Shown: positions 12,935-22,261, numbered from the stretch's first letter. The stretch: DNA of 64,000 nucleotides from Microcoleus sp. bin38.metabat.b11b12b14.051 (GCF_013299165.1 NZ_JAAFKD010000013.1:124001-188000), one strand, 5' to 3'. Program-made: numbers and translations. The notes: generated from the sequence alone by a model not told the origin.

Positions 12935-14974
12935 ATGAGTTACTGTATCAATCCCAATTGCCAGAATCCCCAAAATCTCGATCGCGCGACAGTCTGCACG
13001 AGTTGCGACTCAAACTTGCTGCTAAAAGAGCGCTACCGAGTCTTTCACACCCTCGGTGAAAGTATCGCTTGCCGCACCTTCCTAGCAGCCGATGAAGACC
13101 AACCAGCGCAACCTCGCTGCGTCATTCAACAGTTCTGCGGGCCCGTGCCGTCAGTCGCCGACGGTCAAAAAGAGATCAACCGGACGTGGAGAGGCTCGGC
13201 CTGTGTTCTCGACAAGTTGGGCAAACATCCGCAAATACCGAAACTGCTGGCATCTTTTGAAGTTGAAGGCTGCCAGTATTTAGTGCAAGAATACATCGAA
13301 GGGCGTAATTTAGCCGATCGGCTTTCAGAAAAAGGTGCTTTTAAAGAAATTCACATTTGGTTCCTGCTGAGCGAATTGTTGCCCGTGCTGCAATTTGTGC
13401 ACGAAAATCAACTGATTCACCGAGATATCAAACCGTCGAATATTATTCACCGCAAATCTTCCCAAACCTCAGCAGCAATAGCCGGGAAAGAGCATCTTTA
13501 TTCTTGGGAAGAGGAATCCGGACTCGTTTTAGTCGATTTCGGCGCAGCAATTGGGGCCAACAGCGGGCCGCTCAAAACAGAAACAGTGACGGGTTCTGCC
13601 GAATACGCGGCCCCAGAACAAATTAAAGGTCAAGCAACTAAGAGCAGCGACATCTACAGTTTGGGCGTGACTTGCATTCACTTGTTAACGGGAATGTCGC
13701 CCTTTGATTTGTTTGACATCAAAGCCGACAGTTGGGCCTGGAGGCATTATTTGAAAGTACCGGTTTCGGCGAGACTCGGCCGCATCCTGGATCAAATGGT
13801 CGATCGAGAACCATCAAAACGCTATCGATCGATCGAGGCAATTCTCACAGACATGAAATACGGCCCGACACCAGTAGAAGTAATTCTCAGCAAACCCAAG
13901 TGGACTTTGGCGGTGTGGGGTTCTGCCGTAGTTGCCTTGATTTCAATACTGCTGGGTTCTCGCTTACCCTCTCCGGTATCGGAGGCTTTCACTTCCAGCG
14001 AGCCTGTTTCTACCATTCCAGACATTCGGTTCGATCCGCCCCCCATGCAGAACTTCAGCAGCGAGCCATCGCTGTCACGGCCTGCGGTGCGGACTCTGGT
14101 CGAGCAAGAAAAAAACCCAGTGTGGGCCGTAGCAGTCACTCCCAACGGCCGCGTCATAGTCAGCGGCAATGACGACGGCACAATTCACCTGCTGCACAAG
14201 CGTCACGGCAAAGTGCTCAAGGTTTTGCGGGCACATTTGGGGCCCGTGTGGTCGGTAGCAGTCAGTCCCGACGGCAGGACGATCGCCAGCGGTGGCGCTG
14301 ACGGTACGATTAAACTGTGGAATTTCTATTCTGGCCAGTTAATTCGGACATTGAACGGACACAAAGACGGCGTGTTCTCGGTGGTGTTCAGTCCCGACGG
14401 CCAAGCCCTCGGCAGTGTAGGCAAAGACAATACTTTGAAGCTGTGGCAAGTCGAAGGCGGCGCCGAGTTGCAAACACTCAAAGGAATAACAGACGAAGTG
14501 CATTCGGTGGCTTTCAGTGCCTATAAAGACACTTTGTTTACCGGCAACGGCGACGGTACGATCAAGATGTGGAATTGGAAAACAGGGGCATACCAAGCCA
14601 CTCTCACAGGTCATGTCGATGCTGTTTCCGCTCTTACCATCAGCCCCGACGGTACAATTTTGGGCAGCGGCGGCTGGGACAATACGGTCAGGATTTGGGA
14701 TATCACCACGGATCACGGGCCAGAACCGTCGGGCGAGGTGACTTTTCCCGGTCATGGCGATCGAATTCAGTCTCTAGCTTTCAGTCCAGACGGCGCGACG
14801 CTAGCCAGTGGCGATTTGAGCGGAACTATCAAGCTGTGGGCGATGGATGGCGGGGAACAGGGCACGCTCAAAGGTCATTCGACTTGGGTGGAATTAGCTT
14901 TTAATCCTCAGGACAAAACCCTAATCAGCGGCAGTTATGATGACACGATTAAGGTGTGGCAAGTGTCTCCTTAA
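12935..14974 (+). CDS. Ser/Thr protein kinase with WD40 repeat domain
   Basis: 679 residues. A four-cysteine zinc-ribbon-like N-terminus (C4, C9, C22, C25) precedes a Hanks-type kinase domain (about 33-300) with HRDIKPSNII near 160, VDFGAA near 199 and GSAEYAAPEQ. A single hydrophobic segment (WTLAVWGSAVVALISILLG, about 325-345) probably crosses the membrane, so the kinase is cytosolic. The C-terminal half (about 390-679) is made of about seven WD40 repeats (for example FSPDGQALGSVGKDNTLKLW), predicted to fold as a beta propeller that binds partner proteins, probably on the other side of the membrane. This domain order is common in filamentous cyanobacteria. The substrate is unknown. Confidence 0.95.
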   Translation: MSYCINPNCQNPQNLDRATVCTSCDSNLLLKERYRVFHTLGESIACRTFLAADEDQPAQPRCVIQQFCGPVPSVADGQKEINRTWRGSACVLDKLGKHPQIPKLLASFEVEGCQYLVQEYIEGRNLADRLSEKGAFKEIHIWFLLSELLPVLQFVHENQLIHRDIKPSNIIHRKSSQTSAAIAGKEHLYSWEEESGLVLVDFGAAIGANSGPLKTETVTGSAEYAAPEQIKGQATKSSDIYSLGVTCIHLLTGMSPFDLFDIKADSWAWRHYLKVPVSARLGRILDQMVDREPSKRYRSIEAILTDMKYGPTPVEVILSKPKWTLAVWGSAVVALISILLGSRLPSPVSEAFTSSEPVSTIPDIRFDPPPMQNFSSEPSLSRPAVRTLVEQEKNPVWAVAVTPNGRVIVSGNDDGTIHLLHKRHGKVLKVLRAHLGPVWSVAVSPDGRTIASGGADGTIKLWNFYSGQLIRTLNGHKDGVFSVVFSPDGQALGSVGKDNTLKLWQVEGGAELQTLKGITDEVHSVAFSAYKDTLFTGNGDGTIKMWNWKTGAYQATLTGHVDAVSALTISPDGTILGSGGWDNTVRIWDITTDHGPEPSGEVTFPGHGDRIQSLAFSPDGATLASGDLSGTIKLWAMDGGEQGTLKGHSTWVELAFNPQDKTLISGSYDDTIKVWQVSP

Positions 14975-15138
14975 TTGGGGCGATTGACTGTCCGGGCGAC
15001 ATGAGTTTCAACAATCCCCAACCAAATCAAAGATTCTGGTGGGGATTTGGCGATTGAAATCGCACGCCAAACAAACTTTCGTCCACTCCCAGCGGACTAA
15101 TATCATGTTCTCCGAAGAGAACAACCATAATAAAATGG

Positions 15139-15198
15139 GTTTGATCGTTCGGACTTTAGTCCGCATCCATTATAGGACTAAAGTCCGAACGATCAAAC
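15139..15198. repeat. Family A palindromic repeat, perfect 24-bp arms
   Basis: Arms 15139-15162 and 15175-15198 are perfect reverse complements (outer ends GTTTGATCGTTCGG and CCGAACGATCAAAC, cores GGACTTTAGTCC and GGACTAAAGTCC) around a 12-base loop. Both arms are of the 'CGAACGATC' subtype. The element lies in the 374-bp convergent gap after the WD40 kinase. Confidence 0.95.
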
Positions 15199-15276
15199 CG
15201 TTTTTATTACGAGTAATTGACGGGACACGATCTCATACCATTTTTCTAAAGTAGTGTTATACAATCACCCCCCCAA

Positions 15277-15297
15277 CCCCCCCTTACTAAGGGGGGG
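15277..15297. repeat. C/G-run palindrome
   Basis: Seven C's followed by TTA (15277-15286), one C, then TAA and seven G's (15288-15297), preceded by another C run. This is a short perfect hairpin of a kind often dispersed in cyanobacterial genomes. It could terminate transcription from either side of the convergent gap. Confidence 0.85.
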
Positions 15298-15348
15298 CTA
15301 AGAGTTCATCTCTAGCAAATCTTTATAAAATTGGTATCAGGTATCTGT

Positions 15349-16090
15349 TTACGCAATACCGCCGTTAACGCGGATATTTTGTCCGGTAATCCAGCGGGCT
15401 TGTTCGCTGCACAAAAATGCTGTCACATCAGCGATATCGTCAACTTTTCCGAGTCTTCCCAAAGCAGTCATTTGCGTAAAACTTTGGATTTGTTCGGGAG
15501 TTTTGCCGACAGTGAAAAGTTCTGTATCCGTGGGGCCCGGAGAAATGACATTGACTGTAATTTGCCGATCGCCCAATTCCTTAGTCAACGATCGAGTTAG
15601 CTGTTCCACCGCGCCTTTTGTCGCCATGTAAGCCCCGTATTTTGGCAGCAGCATAGCAGTTATAGAACTGGAAAAGTTGACTATTCTGCCTCCATCTGAC
15701 ATACGTTTAGCAGCTTCTTGACAAGCAAAAAATGTGCCTTTGACGTTAATGGCAAACAGATTATCAAACTCAGCTTCGGTAACTTCCGCCACAGATTTGT
15801 AAACACTTACTCCCGCATTATTGACTAAAATATCGACTTTTGCGTAGGTTTCGAGAGTGCGATCGAACAAATTGCAAATTTCTGCGGTTTTGCTGACATC
15901 GGCTTGCACGGCTAATGCTGTGCCGCCTGCTGCTTCAATCACTGACACCACATCTTGAGCAGCTTCTGCTCAAGAAGGCGTAGTTGACGACAACCGATGC
16001 GCCTTCTTGGGATAATCTCAGAGCGATCGCGCGTCCAATTCCCCGCGAAGCACCAGTCACAATTGCCACTTTTCCTGCTAGTGATGCCAT
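15349..16090 (-). pseudogene. Short-chain dehydrogenase/reductase, frameshifted
   Basis: The SDR family makes NAD(P)-dependent reductases such as 3-oxoacyl-ACP reductase. From ATG at 16090 the frame reads [20 protein letters not shown]...GASVVVNYA, the start and cofactor motif (TGxxxGIG). It then runs into a stop soon after. The rest, [20 protein letters not shown] to WITGQNIRVNGGIA, is in another frame, with NNAG, the catalytic YMATK and the usual C-terminus. The total of 742 bases equals 247 codons plus one, so a single extra base near 15955-15985 breaks an otherwise complete gene. The shift falls within paired inverted repeats. It is either a true pseudogene or an assembly error; all SDR catalytic residues are otherwise intact. 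Confidence 0.85.
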
Positions 16091-16168
16091 CAAATTTGCT
16101 CCGCAATTAAGATTGATGCTGCTTCAAAATAATCATACTATTTTTTTCCTCCGGTACACATAGACCTC

Positions 16169-16232
16169 AGAAACCCGGTTTCTGGCGCGATTTCTCGCAA
16201 CTCAACTCAAAACTCGTAGAAACCCGGTTTCT
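16169..16232. repeat. Two copies of the AGAAACCCGGTTTCT palindrome
   Basis: AGAAACCCGGTTTCT occurs at 16169-16183 and again at 16218-16232, between the divergent SDR and TPR genes. It is near-palindromic (AGAAACC/GGTTTCT) and belongs to a type of short repeat I recognise as frequent in filamentous cyanobacteria. Confidence 0.85.
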
Positions 16233-16361
16233 AACCTCCCGACGTAATTTCTGATTCCGGTACAGCAACAAATTTAAAATCTCAATCAAAGTATCTGTAA
16301 GCATTGTACTTGCTAACCAACATCTGTGGTAAAGTAGAGTCGGCTGTTAAACTAAAAATCT

Positions 16362-16913
16362 ATGACCGTAAATTCCGAGTTAACAGAGCAGTATTTGTCA
16401 GAGGGCGAGAACCTCCACCAATCAGGAAAATTTGATGAGGCGATCGCCCAATACCAAAAAATACTAGCACTCAAACCGGATGCGGCTGTTGCACGCAGCA
16501 AGATAGCAGAAATTTATTATACGCAACAGAAATATGTAGAGGCGATCGCCGAGTGCTACCAAACACTGCGCCAGCAACCCAATTTCGCCCCCGCCTACAA
16601 AACCCTCGGGAATATTTTGCAAGCCCAAGGGAAGACAGACGCAGCAATGCGCGCCTACTCAAAGGCGATCGAATGCGACCCAAAATTAGTCGCCGCCTAT
16701 GTTAACCTAGGCAGTATGTGTTACAAACAAAGCTTGTTAGACGAAGCCATAACCTACTACCAAAAAGCTATTTCTATGCAGCCCGACTTAGCAGCAGCCT
16801 ACTGGAACTTAGGCAAAGTATTAGAACAGCAAGGGCGAATTAATGAAGGTTTAATTTATCAACAAAAAGCTTTGAACTTAGAGCCAGACTTAGGAAAAAT
16901 TGACAACAAATAA
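16362..16913 (+). CDS. Tetratricopeptide repeat protein
   Basis: 183 residues made almost entirely of TPR units, about five in a row: GKFDEAIAQYQKILALKPDA, KYVEAIAECYQTLRQQPNFA, GKTDAAMRAYSKAIECDPKL, LLDEAITYYQKAISMQPDLA and GRINEGLIYQQKALNLEPDL. TPRs stack as paired helices and mediate protein-protein binding. No signal peptide is seen, so it is probably cytosolic. It is followed at 147 bp by the DUF3288-like gene on the same strand. Partner and process cannot be told from sequence. Confidence 0.88.
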   Translation: MTVNSELTEQYLSEGENLHQSGKFDEAIAQYQKILALKPDAAVARSKIAEIYYTQQKYVEAIAECYQTLRQQPNFAPAYKTLGNILQAQGKTDAAMRAYSKAIECDPKLVAAYVNLGSMCYKQSLLDEAITYYQKAISMQPDLAAAYWNLGKVLEQQGRINEGLIYQQKALNLEPDLGKIDNK

Positions 16914-17059
16914 ATTAACAACCAAACCCTCTCTTTTCTCCTCCTCCTCTGTGTCCTCTGCGCCCTCTGCGGTTAAAAAAACATTTGTTTGATTCACTAT
17001 GAAAATTATAAAAGCAGATTTTTCAAACAAAAATTAAGCGTATTTACAGGAACAAAAAC

Positions 17060-17353
17060 ATGGATTTAGCACAAAAAAATCAAGACCAACAGCACCCGCA
17101 ATACAAACGCGATCGAGCCACCGTCGATAGTTTATTAGGAAAAGAACCAACCGATCGCAATTTATCAGAATTAGCAAGATTAATCATTCGCTACCGAGGA
17201 TTTCCCGGCGCTAGAGATATCCAAGCAGACTTAAAAAAAGCCCTGCAACAATGGAATTATACCGAAGAAACTCTTTATGAACAAACCCGTAAAATTCACG
17301 CTACAGGTGAAGTTTATCGGCTGCAAAAAAGTGACCAAGAAGACTGGGCTTAA
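17060..17353 (+). CDS. Conserved cyanobacterial protein, DUF3288-like
   Basis: 97 residues, soluble and charged. QHPQYKRDRATVDSLL, the TDRNLSELARLIIRYRGFPGA block, RDIQADLKKALQQW and a C-terminal EDWA are features I associate with the cyanobacterial DUF3288 family; function unknown. A purine-rich stretch (ACAGGAAC) lies just before the ATG. The last codons and the TAA stop lie inside the first unit of the 122-bp tandem array, so the 3' end of this gene has been copied three more times downstream. The family assignment is from memory. Confidence 0.75.
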   Translation: MDLAQKNQDQQHPQYKRDRATVDSLLGKEPTDRNLSELARLIIRYRGFPGARDIQADLKKALQQWNYTEETLYEQTRKIHATGEVYRLQKSDQEDWA

Positions 17354-17828
17354 TACAGTCAAATTGGTTTGTAGTGAGGACTTTAGTCCGCATTCAAGAA
17401 GGACTAAAGTCCGAACGATCGAACCCACATCGCACTGGCGCCAAATCATCAGGACACAACGAAGACTGGGCTTAATACAGTCAAATTGGTTTGTAGTGAG
17501 GACTTTAGTCCGCATTCAAGAAGGACTAAAGTCCGAACGATCGAACCCACATCGCACTGGCGCCAAATCATCAGGACACAACGAAGACTGGGCTTAATAC
17601 AGTCAAATTGGTTTGTAGTGAGGACTTTAGTCCGCATTCAAGAAGGACTAAAGTCCGAACGATCGAACCCACATCGCACTGGCGCCAAATCATCAGGACA
17701 CAACGAAGACTGGGCTTAATACAGTCAAATTGGTTTGTAGTGAGGACTTTAGTCCGCATTCAAGAAGGACTAAAGTCCGAACGATCGAACCCACATCGCA
17801 CTGGCGCCAAATCATCGGGACACAACGA
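17339..17828. repeat. Four tandem copies of a 122-bp unit containing a family A palindrome
   Basis: Units begin at 17341, 17463, 17585 and 17707, with an exact period of 122 bp and almost no differences. Each holds the last codons and stop of the DUF3288-like gene, then a palindrome with cores GGACTTTAGTCC and GGACTAAAGTCC, then an unrelated stretch ending GGACACAACGAA. The left arm is of the TAGTGAGG subtype and the right arm of the CGAACGATC subtype, a hybrid. The array lies in the convergent gap with secA. Near identity implies recent amplification. Confidence 0.96.
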
Positions 17829-17840
17829 AAGTTGTGTCCC
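17817..17840. terminator. Perfect hairpin at the secA end of the repeat array
   Basis: GGGACACAAC, GAAA, GTTGTGTCCC: a perfect 10-bp stem with a GNRA-type tetraloop on the plus strand, 12 bp beyond the secA stop. No U tract follows on either strand, so a role as intrinsic terminator is a guess; it could protect 3' ends instead. Confidence 0.5.
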
Positions 17841-17852
17841 AACAAATTCCCT

Positions 17853-20669
17853 CTAAACCATCTCAGCCGAAACAGGCATTGCAGGCTGCGGCTGGAACTG
17901 GAACAGCGAATAAACAACATTGCGGCGAATATCCGTCATCATGTCCAAAAACAGCTCGTAACCTTCAGTTTTGTACTCGATCAGCGGGTCTTTTTGTCCG
18001 TAACCGCGCAATCCCACAGACTCGCGCAAAGCATCCATTTGCTGCAAGTGTTCGCGCCACAAAGTATCAATTTGCTGCAAGATAAAGAACCGCTCAGCAT
18101 CCCGCATTAAATCGGCACGGATGGCATTAACTTCGGCTTCTTTCATGTCGTAAGCGTTGCGGACTTGTTCGTGGAGGAAAGTTTTAGTTTCTTCAACTGA
18201 CAAATCCTCTAATTGATCGGGTGTCATATCAGCCAGCAGATAAACAAATTCCTTTACCTTGCTGACGAGTTTGTCGAGTTCCCATTCTTCCGAAGGTAAA
18301 TCGGGATTGATGTATGCTCCCACGATGTCGTCCATCGTTTGTTCGGCATATTTAATTACCTGTTCCTTCGAGTCCAAACCTTCCAAGACTCGGCGGCGTT
18401 CGGCATAGATTGCTCGACGCTGATTGTTCATCACTTCGTCGTATTCAAATACCTGTTTACGGATGTCGTAATAGTAGGTTTCGACTTTTTTCTGAGCGCC
18501 TTCGAGGGAACGAGTTAGCATTCCAGATTCGATCGGCATATCTTCCTCAACACCGAAAGCCTTCATCAAACCAGCTACTCGTTCGCCGCCAAAAATCCTG
18601 AGCAAATTGTCTTCCAAACTCAAGAAAAACCGCGTAGAACCCGGGTCTCCTTGGCGTCCCGCCCGGCCCCGCAACTGATTGTCAATCCGGCGCGATTCGT
18701 GGCGTTCGGTACCGATAACGTGCAAGCCTCCCAACTCCACAACTTCATCGTGTTCGGTGCTGGTAAAAGCATCGTACTCGCCGCGAGTGCGGTTGTAAGC
18801 TTCCCGCAATTTTTGAATTACGATGTCTTTGGTCGGCGCTTTTTCCGAGGCTACAGCCACGATGTCATCGGCTGCTAATTCAGTGAGCGATCGCTCCCCG
18901 TACTCTTTCACCGCCAATTCCACCGCCTCCACGAGCATTTGTTTGGCATTTTTCGATAGTTCCGTGGGGAAAATCTGCGCCGAAGCTTTCCAAGACTTAG
19001 TTTTTTTCGCAGTTTGACCAAAACCTTGAGCTGCGGGGCGGCCGCCCATACCGGGGGCTTGCACCAGCGTAAACCCTTCCTCATCATCGGGGCGCACGAT
19101 CCGCGGCATCAAATACTCGCGCAACTTCAGGCGTCCCATGTACTCAGAATTACCGCCCAAAATGATGTCTGTACCGCGTCCCGCCATGTTGGTGGCGATC
19201 GTCACAGCGCCTTTGCGTCCGGCTTGAGCAATAATTTCCGACTCCCGCTCGACATTTTCCGGTTTCGCATTCAGCAAATTGTGAGGAATCTTGAGTTCCT
19301 GAAGCAGCCGCGACAGCAATTCGGATTTTTCCACGCTCGTAGTACCCACCAGCACTGGTCTACCGATTTCGTGCATTTCCGCACATTCTTGGGCGATCGC
19401 CTTCCACTTGCCGGCCTCTGCCTTGTAAACCATATCCGAAAGGTCGCCACGGCTAGGAATCCGGTTAGTCGGAATTAGCGTTACTTCCAGACTGTAAATC
19501 TTCTCAAACTCGGTTTCTTCAGTCTTCGCCGTCCCAGTCATCCCCGACAGTTTCGGATACAGCAAAAAGAAATTCTGATAGGTAATCGTCGCCAGCGTTT
19601 GAGTTTCCGGCTGAATTTCTGCGTGTTCCTTCGCTTCGATCGCCTGGTGCAAACCGTCACTCCAGCGCCGTCCCGGCATCACCCGCCCTGTAAATTCATC
19701 GACAATCACCACTTCGCGATCGAGATTGACGATGTAGTTAATATCCTTAATAAACAATTCCTTCGCCTTAATCGCATTAAAAATGTAATGCGCCCAAGGG
19801 TCAGCCGGATCGTACAAATCCGTAACGCCCAACAAATTCTCAGCTTCGCCAAACCCTTCATCGGTTAACAGCACATTCCGCGCCTTTTCGTCAACCTCGT
19901 AATGTTCCTCATTTTCCTTGATCAGAGCAGCCGCCACCTCAGCAGCCCGGATGTACTTCTCGCTGGGGCGTTCCACCTGACCGGAAATAATCAGAGGCGT
20001 CCGAGCTTCATCGATCAGCACCGAGTCAACCTCGTCAATTACGCAGAAATTAAAAGGACGCTGCACTACATCTTCCATGACAGTAGCCATGTTGTCGCGC
20101 AGGTAGTCAAATCCCACTTCGCTGTTAGTCGTGTAGGTAATGTCGCAGCTATAATTTTTCTTGCGTTCCACCTGATCCATGCCCTGCTGGATCAGTCCCA
20201 CAGTCAAGCCCAGGAAGCGGTGCACCTGTCCCATCCATTCCGCGTCCCGCCGTGCGAGATAATCGTTGACGGTGATGATGTGCACGCCTTTACCGTTGAG
20301 GGCGTTGAGGTAAGCCGGCAGCGTCGCTACCAGAGTTTTGCCTTCACCGGTTTTCATTTCGGCAATTTGGCCTTTGTGCAGGATGATGCCGCCGAGGAGT
20401 TGGACATCAAAGTGGCGCATTCCTAAAACTCGCTGTCCCGCTTCCCGCACCACTGCAAAAGCTTCCGGCAAGATTTCGTCTAGGATCTCTTTCTCTTCGT
20501 TAAGAGATTTGGCTTTGGCCAGACGTTCTTTAAATTCCGCTGTTTTGCCTCTGAGGGCGTCGTCTGAGAGGGTGCGGAAGTCTTCTTCCAAAATATTGAT
20601 ATCAGCTACCCAAGGCTGAAATTTTCTCAGTTTGCGCGCGTTGGGGTCGCCTAGCAGATTTTTAAACAT
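17853..20669 (-). CDS. secA: Preprotein translocase ATPase SecA
   Basis: The motor that pushes unfolded proteins through SecYEG in the plasma and thylakoid membranes. 938 residues, starting [17 protein letters not shown]. Walker A is [11 protein letters not shown], followed by [15 protein letters not shown], the DEAD-like [67 protein letters not shown] and the C-terminal helical scaffold. The C-terminal zinc-binding tail of E. coli SecA is absent, as is usual in cyanobacteria. The gene stands alone, with repeats on both sides. Confidence 0.98.
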   Translation of the reverse strand: MFKNLLGDPNARKLRKFQPWVADINILEEDFRTLSDDALRGKTAEFKERLAKAKSLNEEKEILDEILPEAFAVVREAGQRVLGMRHFDVQLLGGIILHKGQIAEMKTGEGKTLVATLPAYLNALNGKGVHIITVNDYLARRDAEWMGQVHRFLGLTVGLIQQGMDQVERKKNYSCDITYTTNSEVGFDYLRDNMATVMEDVVQRPFNFCVIDEVDSVLIDEARTPLIISGQVERPSEKYIRAAEVAAALIKENEEHYEVDEKARNVLLTDEGFGEAENLLGVTDLYDPADPWAHYIFNAIKAKELFIKDINYIVNLDREVVIVDEFTGRVMPGRRWSDGLHQAIEAKEHAEIQPETQTLATITYQNFFLLYPKLSGMTGTAKTEETEFEKIYSLEVTLIPTNRIPSRGDLSDMVYKAEAGKWKAIAQECAEMHEIGRPVLVGTTSVEKSELLSRLLQELKIPHNLLNAKPENVERESEIIAQAGRKGAVTIATNMAGRGTDIILGGNSEYMGRLKLREYLMPRIVRPDDEEGFTLVQAPGMGGRPAAQGFGQTAKKTKSWKASAQIFPTELSKNAKQMLVEAVELAVKEYGERSLTELAADDIVAVASEKAPTKDIVIQKLREAYNRTRGEYDAFTSTEHDEVVELGGLHVIGTERHESRRIDNQLRGRAGRQGDPGSTRFFLSLEDNLLRIFGGERVAGLMKAFGVEEDMPIESGMLTRSLEGAQKKVETYYYDIRKQVFEYDEVMNNQRRAIYAERRRVLEGLDSKEQVIKYAEQTMDDIVGAYINPDLPSEEWELDKLVSKVKEFVYLLADMTPDQLEDLSVEETKTFLHEQVRNAYDMKEAEVNAIRADLMRDAERFFILQQIDTLWREHLQQMDALRESVGLRGYGQKDPLIEYKTEGYELFLDMMTDIRRNVVYSLFQFQPQPAMPVSAEMV

Positions 20670-20805
20670 GGCAGGAGAGGCAGATTTTTAATAATTTAGC
20701 TATTAGCTTTCAGGGTTATGGGCTGTAGTGTTAGCCACAGCGTTTACCTTTCCCGATTGTAGCAATCATTGGCAGTCCTAGGCCGTCGCTGCGGTCGTTG
20801 GGGGC

Positions 20806-20859
20806 GATTTGGGATTTGGGATTTGGGATTTGGGATTTGGGATTTGGGATTTGGGATTG
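20806..20859. repeat. Heptanucleotide tandem repeat (GATTTGG)n
   Basis: About seven perfect copies of a 7-bp unit, upstream of secA. This is typical of the short tandemly repeated repetitive (STRR) sequences known from filamentous cyanobacteria. Confidence 0.95.
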
Positions 20860-20881
20860 AAAAAGTGACTTCTGTAATTAT

Positions 20882-21002
20882 GTCGTTCTGATCCTTCGCA
20901 AGGCTCAGGACTGCGAAGAATCGAGCGAGATCCCGACCCGGAGTTTACTTGCAGAATCCTTCACTCCGTTCTGCAAGTAAACTCCGGGTCGGGATCGGAA
21001 TG
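20882..21002. repeat. Compound palindrome with a 28-bp perfect stem
   Basis: Perfect 28-bp arms at 20929-20956 and 20969-20996 around a 12-base loop. A second hairpin (CTTCGCA at 20894-20900, TGCGAAG at 20912-20918) stands beside it. Imperfect outer arms (GTCGTTCTGATC, and GATCGGAATGAC near the right end) enclose both, so a single strand could fold into a Y shape. It resembles non-autonomous dispersed elements. It lies upstream of secA and downstream of the small hydrophobic gene. Confidence 0.9.
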
Positions 21003-21042
21003 ACAGACCATAGATGCGTAAGTCCTGTAGTCAACAAAACGG

Positions 21043-21309
21043 TTACTGATTTTTATTGACGAACTTATAAGCTTTATAACCTCCGTAGGTTAAAAGTGCC
21101 CCTGCTGCCACAATTCCTGCAATTGGGAGAGTCACTGGAGCAGCAACAATAGTTGTGGCTGTCGTTGTCAAGCCCAACCAACCTGCGACACCAGCAGCCG
21201 GCACTGTTGCAGTAGTGGCTATAGGTACGGTGGCAATTGTAATTGAACCCGCCAATGACGAACAACCACCAAGTGCAGCGATTCCAGCGAGCAAATCGTT
21301 TTCTTCCAT
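21043..21309 (-). CDS. Small hydrophobic Gly/Ala/Thr-rich protein, function unknown
   Basis: Not assigned to a named family. Starting at the ATG at 21309 it gives 88 residues; an in-frame ATG at 21342 would add 11 hydrophobic residues, and neither has a strong ribosome site. After a short acidic N-terminus (MEENDLLAGIAALGGCSS) come two long stretches rich in Ala, Thr, Val and Gly, then the basic tail YGGYKAYKFVNKNQ. It probably forms one or two membrane helices. The N-terminus looks somewhat like a double-glycine leader of exported peptides, but no transporter or protease gene lies nearby, so this is only a suggestion. Confidence 0.6.
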   Translation of the reverse strand: MEENDLLAGIAALGGCSSLAGSITIATVPIATTATVPAAGVAGWLGLTTTATTIVAAPVTLPIAGIVAAGALLTYGGYKAYKFVNKNQ

Positions 21310-21441
21310 TTTTCTAACTATTATGATAATTACATATTTCATAATTTACTGCATATTTTATGTCCTGTCAATATCAAAAAAATTAGTATTTTCCAGTTTA
21401 TATACCGGGCTGCAACGCAGGATTTTAAAAGATTGATAATT

Positions 21442-21867
21442 TCAACTATTCTTAAATTTAGGAGACACTTCAAACGCTAATTGTGATCCATAAAAACAAA
21501 CATCAAACTCAGTAAAAAAATTAGTTCGCCCTAAAAGAATGGGAATATTATTCACCCTAGTCCAGGCAAAAACTAACTGAACTGGATCAAAGTCCCCTAC
21601 TTTTGCCAAGACTAATAACCCTTTCGTTTCAGCACTCGCTAAATTTCCCGCTAAAGTAACAGAAAATCTTTGCTCTTCCCAAATTGCCCCTAATTGCACC
21701 CCAACATTATAGGGCAAAACATTTACGCTAGCTCCTGTATCCAGTAAACCCATAACCTCAACAGAACGATTTTGATAAGTTAGTGTTAAAGGCAGATACG
21801 GAACATCAGCTAAAACACCTGACTCATCTCGTTTAGCTTGAAAAGAATATCGCCTACCATTAAACAT
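21442..21867 (-). CDS. Retropepsin-like aspartic protease family protein
   Basis: 141 residues with the motif GLLDTGASVNVLP (the D-T/S-G active-site signature of retroviral-type aspartic proteases, which act as dimers) and a second hydrophobic motif, NIPILLGRTNFFTEFDV, near the C-terminus. The start overlaps the end of the upstream antitoxin-like gene by 8 bp (21860-21867), so the two are co-transcribed. Such pairs occur repeatedly in cyanobacterial genomes as far as I recall; the physiological role is not known. Catalytic activity is inferred from the motif only. Confidence 0.8.
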   Translation of the reverse strand: MFNGRRYSFQAKRDESGVLADVPYLPLTLTYQNRSVEVMGLLDTGASVNVLPYNVGVQLGAIWEEQRFSVTLAGNLASAETKGLLVLAKVGDFDPVQLVFAWTRVNNIPILLGRTNFFTEFDVCFYGSQLAFEVSPKFKNS

Positions 21868-22078
21868 TTTGAGTTTGTTTTTGTTCTGTTTCTAGTAACT
21901 GCATTAATTGCTCTGCTGCACTATTAGAAGTATGCACGGAATACATGATTTCAGCAGATTCGTTGCCCATGACAATTCCTTCTTCTTTCGCCAATTCTGC
22001 TATTAAAAACAGCATGATCTGAAATTTATCAGTACGGGACAATTGCTGAAGTTGGGTTAATAATTTAAGATTTGACAT
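21860..22078 (-). CDS. Small antitoxin-like protein, first gene of a two-gene unit
   Basis: 72 residues beginning MSNLKLLTQLQQLSRTDKFQIMLFLIAELAKEEG, an amphipathic N-terminal helix typical of small cyanobacterial proteins paired with toxins or proteases. The C-terminus (SAAEQLMQLLETEQKQ) is also helical. It overlaps the protease-like gene by 8 bp, indicating translational coupling. No toxin motif is seen in this protein. The pairing suggests a regulator and effector, but no direct evidence shows this. Confidence 0.7.
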   Translation of the reverse strand: MSNLKLLTQLQQLSRTDKFQIMLFLIAELAKEEGIVMGNESAEIMYSVHTSNSAAEQLMQLLETEQKQTQNV

Positions 22079-22165
22079 AAAACGCTATTGAATTGTTTTT
22101 TTGATTTTACCACGACCTTGAGATTTAAACCACTCCAAAACAGTAGTGTCAATCTCTAATTCCTG

Positions 22166-22230
22166 AACAGGCTCTCCGGCCTGTTCCACAAAGAATGAAT
22201 TTGATTGTGGAACAGGCCGGAGAGCCTGTT
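22166..22230. repeat. Inverted repeat, 26-bp perfect arms (family B)
   Basis: Arms 22166-22191 (AACAGGCTCTCCGGCCTGTT then CCACAA) and 22205-22230 are exact reverse complements around a 13-base loop. It lies 31 bp after the rnz stop, so it would form a strong hairpin in the rnz transcript. It shares the outer motif TTGTGGAACAGGC with the elements at 25113 and 28344. Confidence 0.93.
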
Positions 22231-22261
22231 ATTGAGAATGGTGTAAGATGTGAGATTAACC

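Noticed and set aside
13732..14755. Overlapping open frames in the WD40 kinase gene
   Set aside because: Shadows of the true coding frame in GC-rich WD40 repeats.
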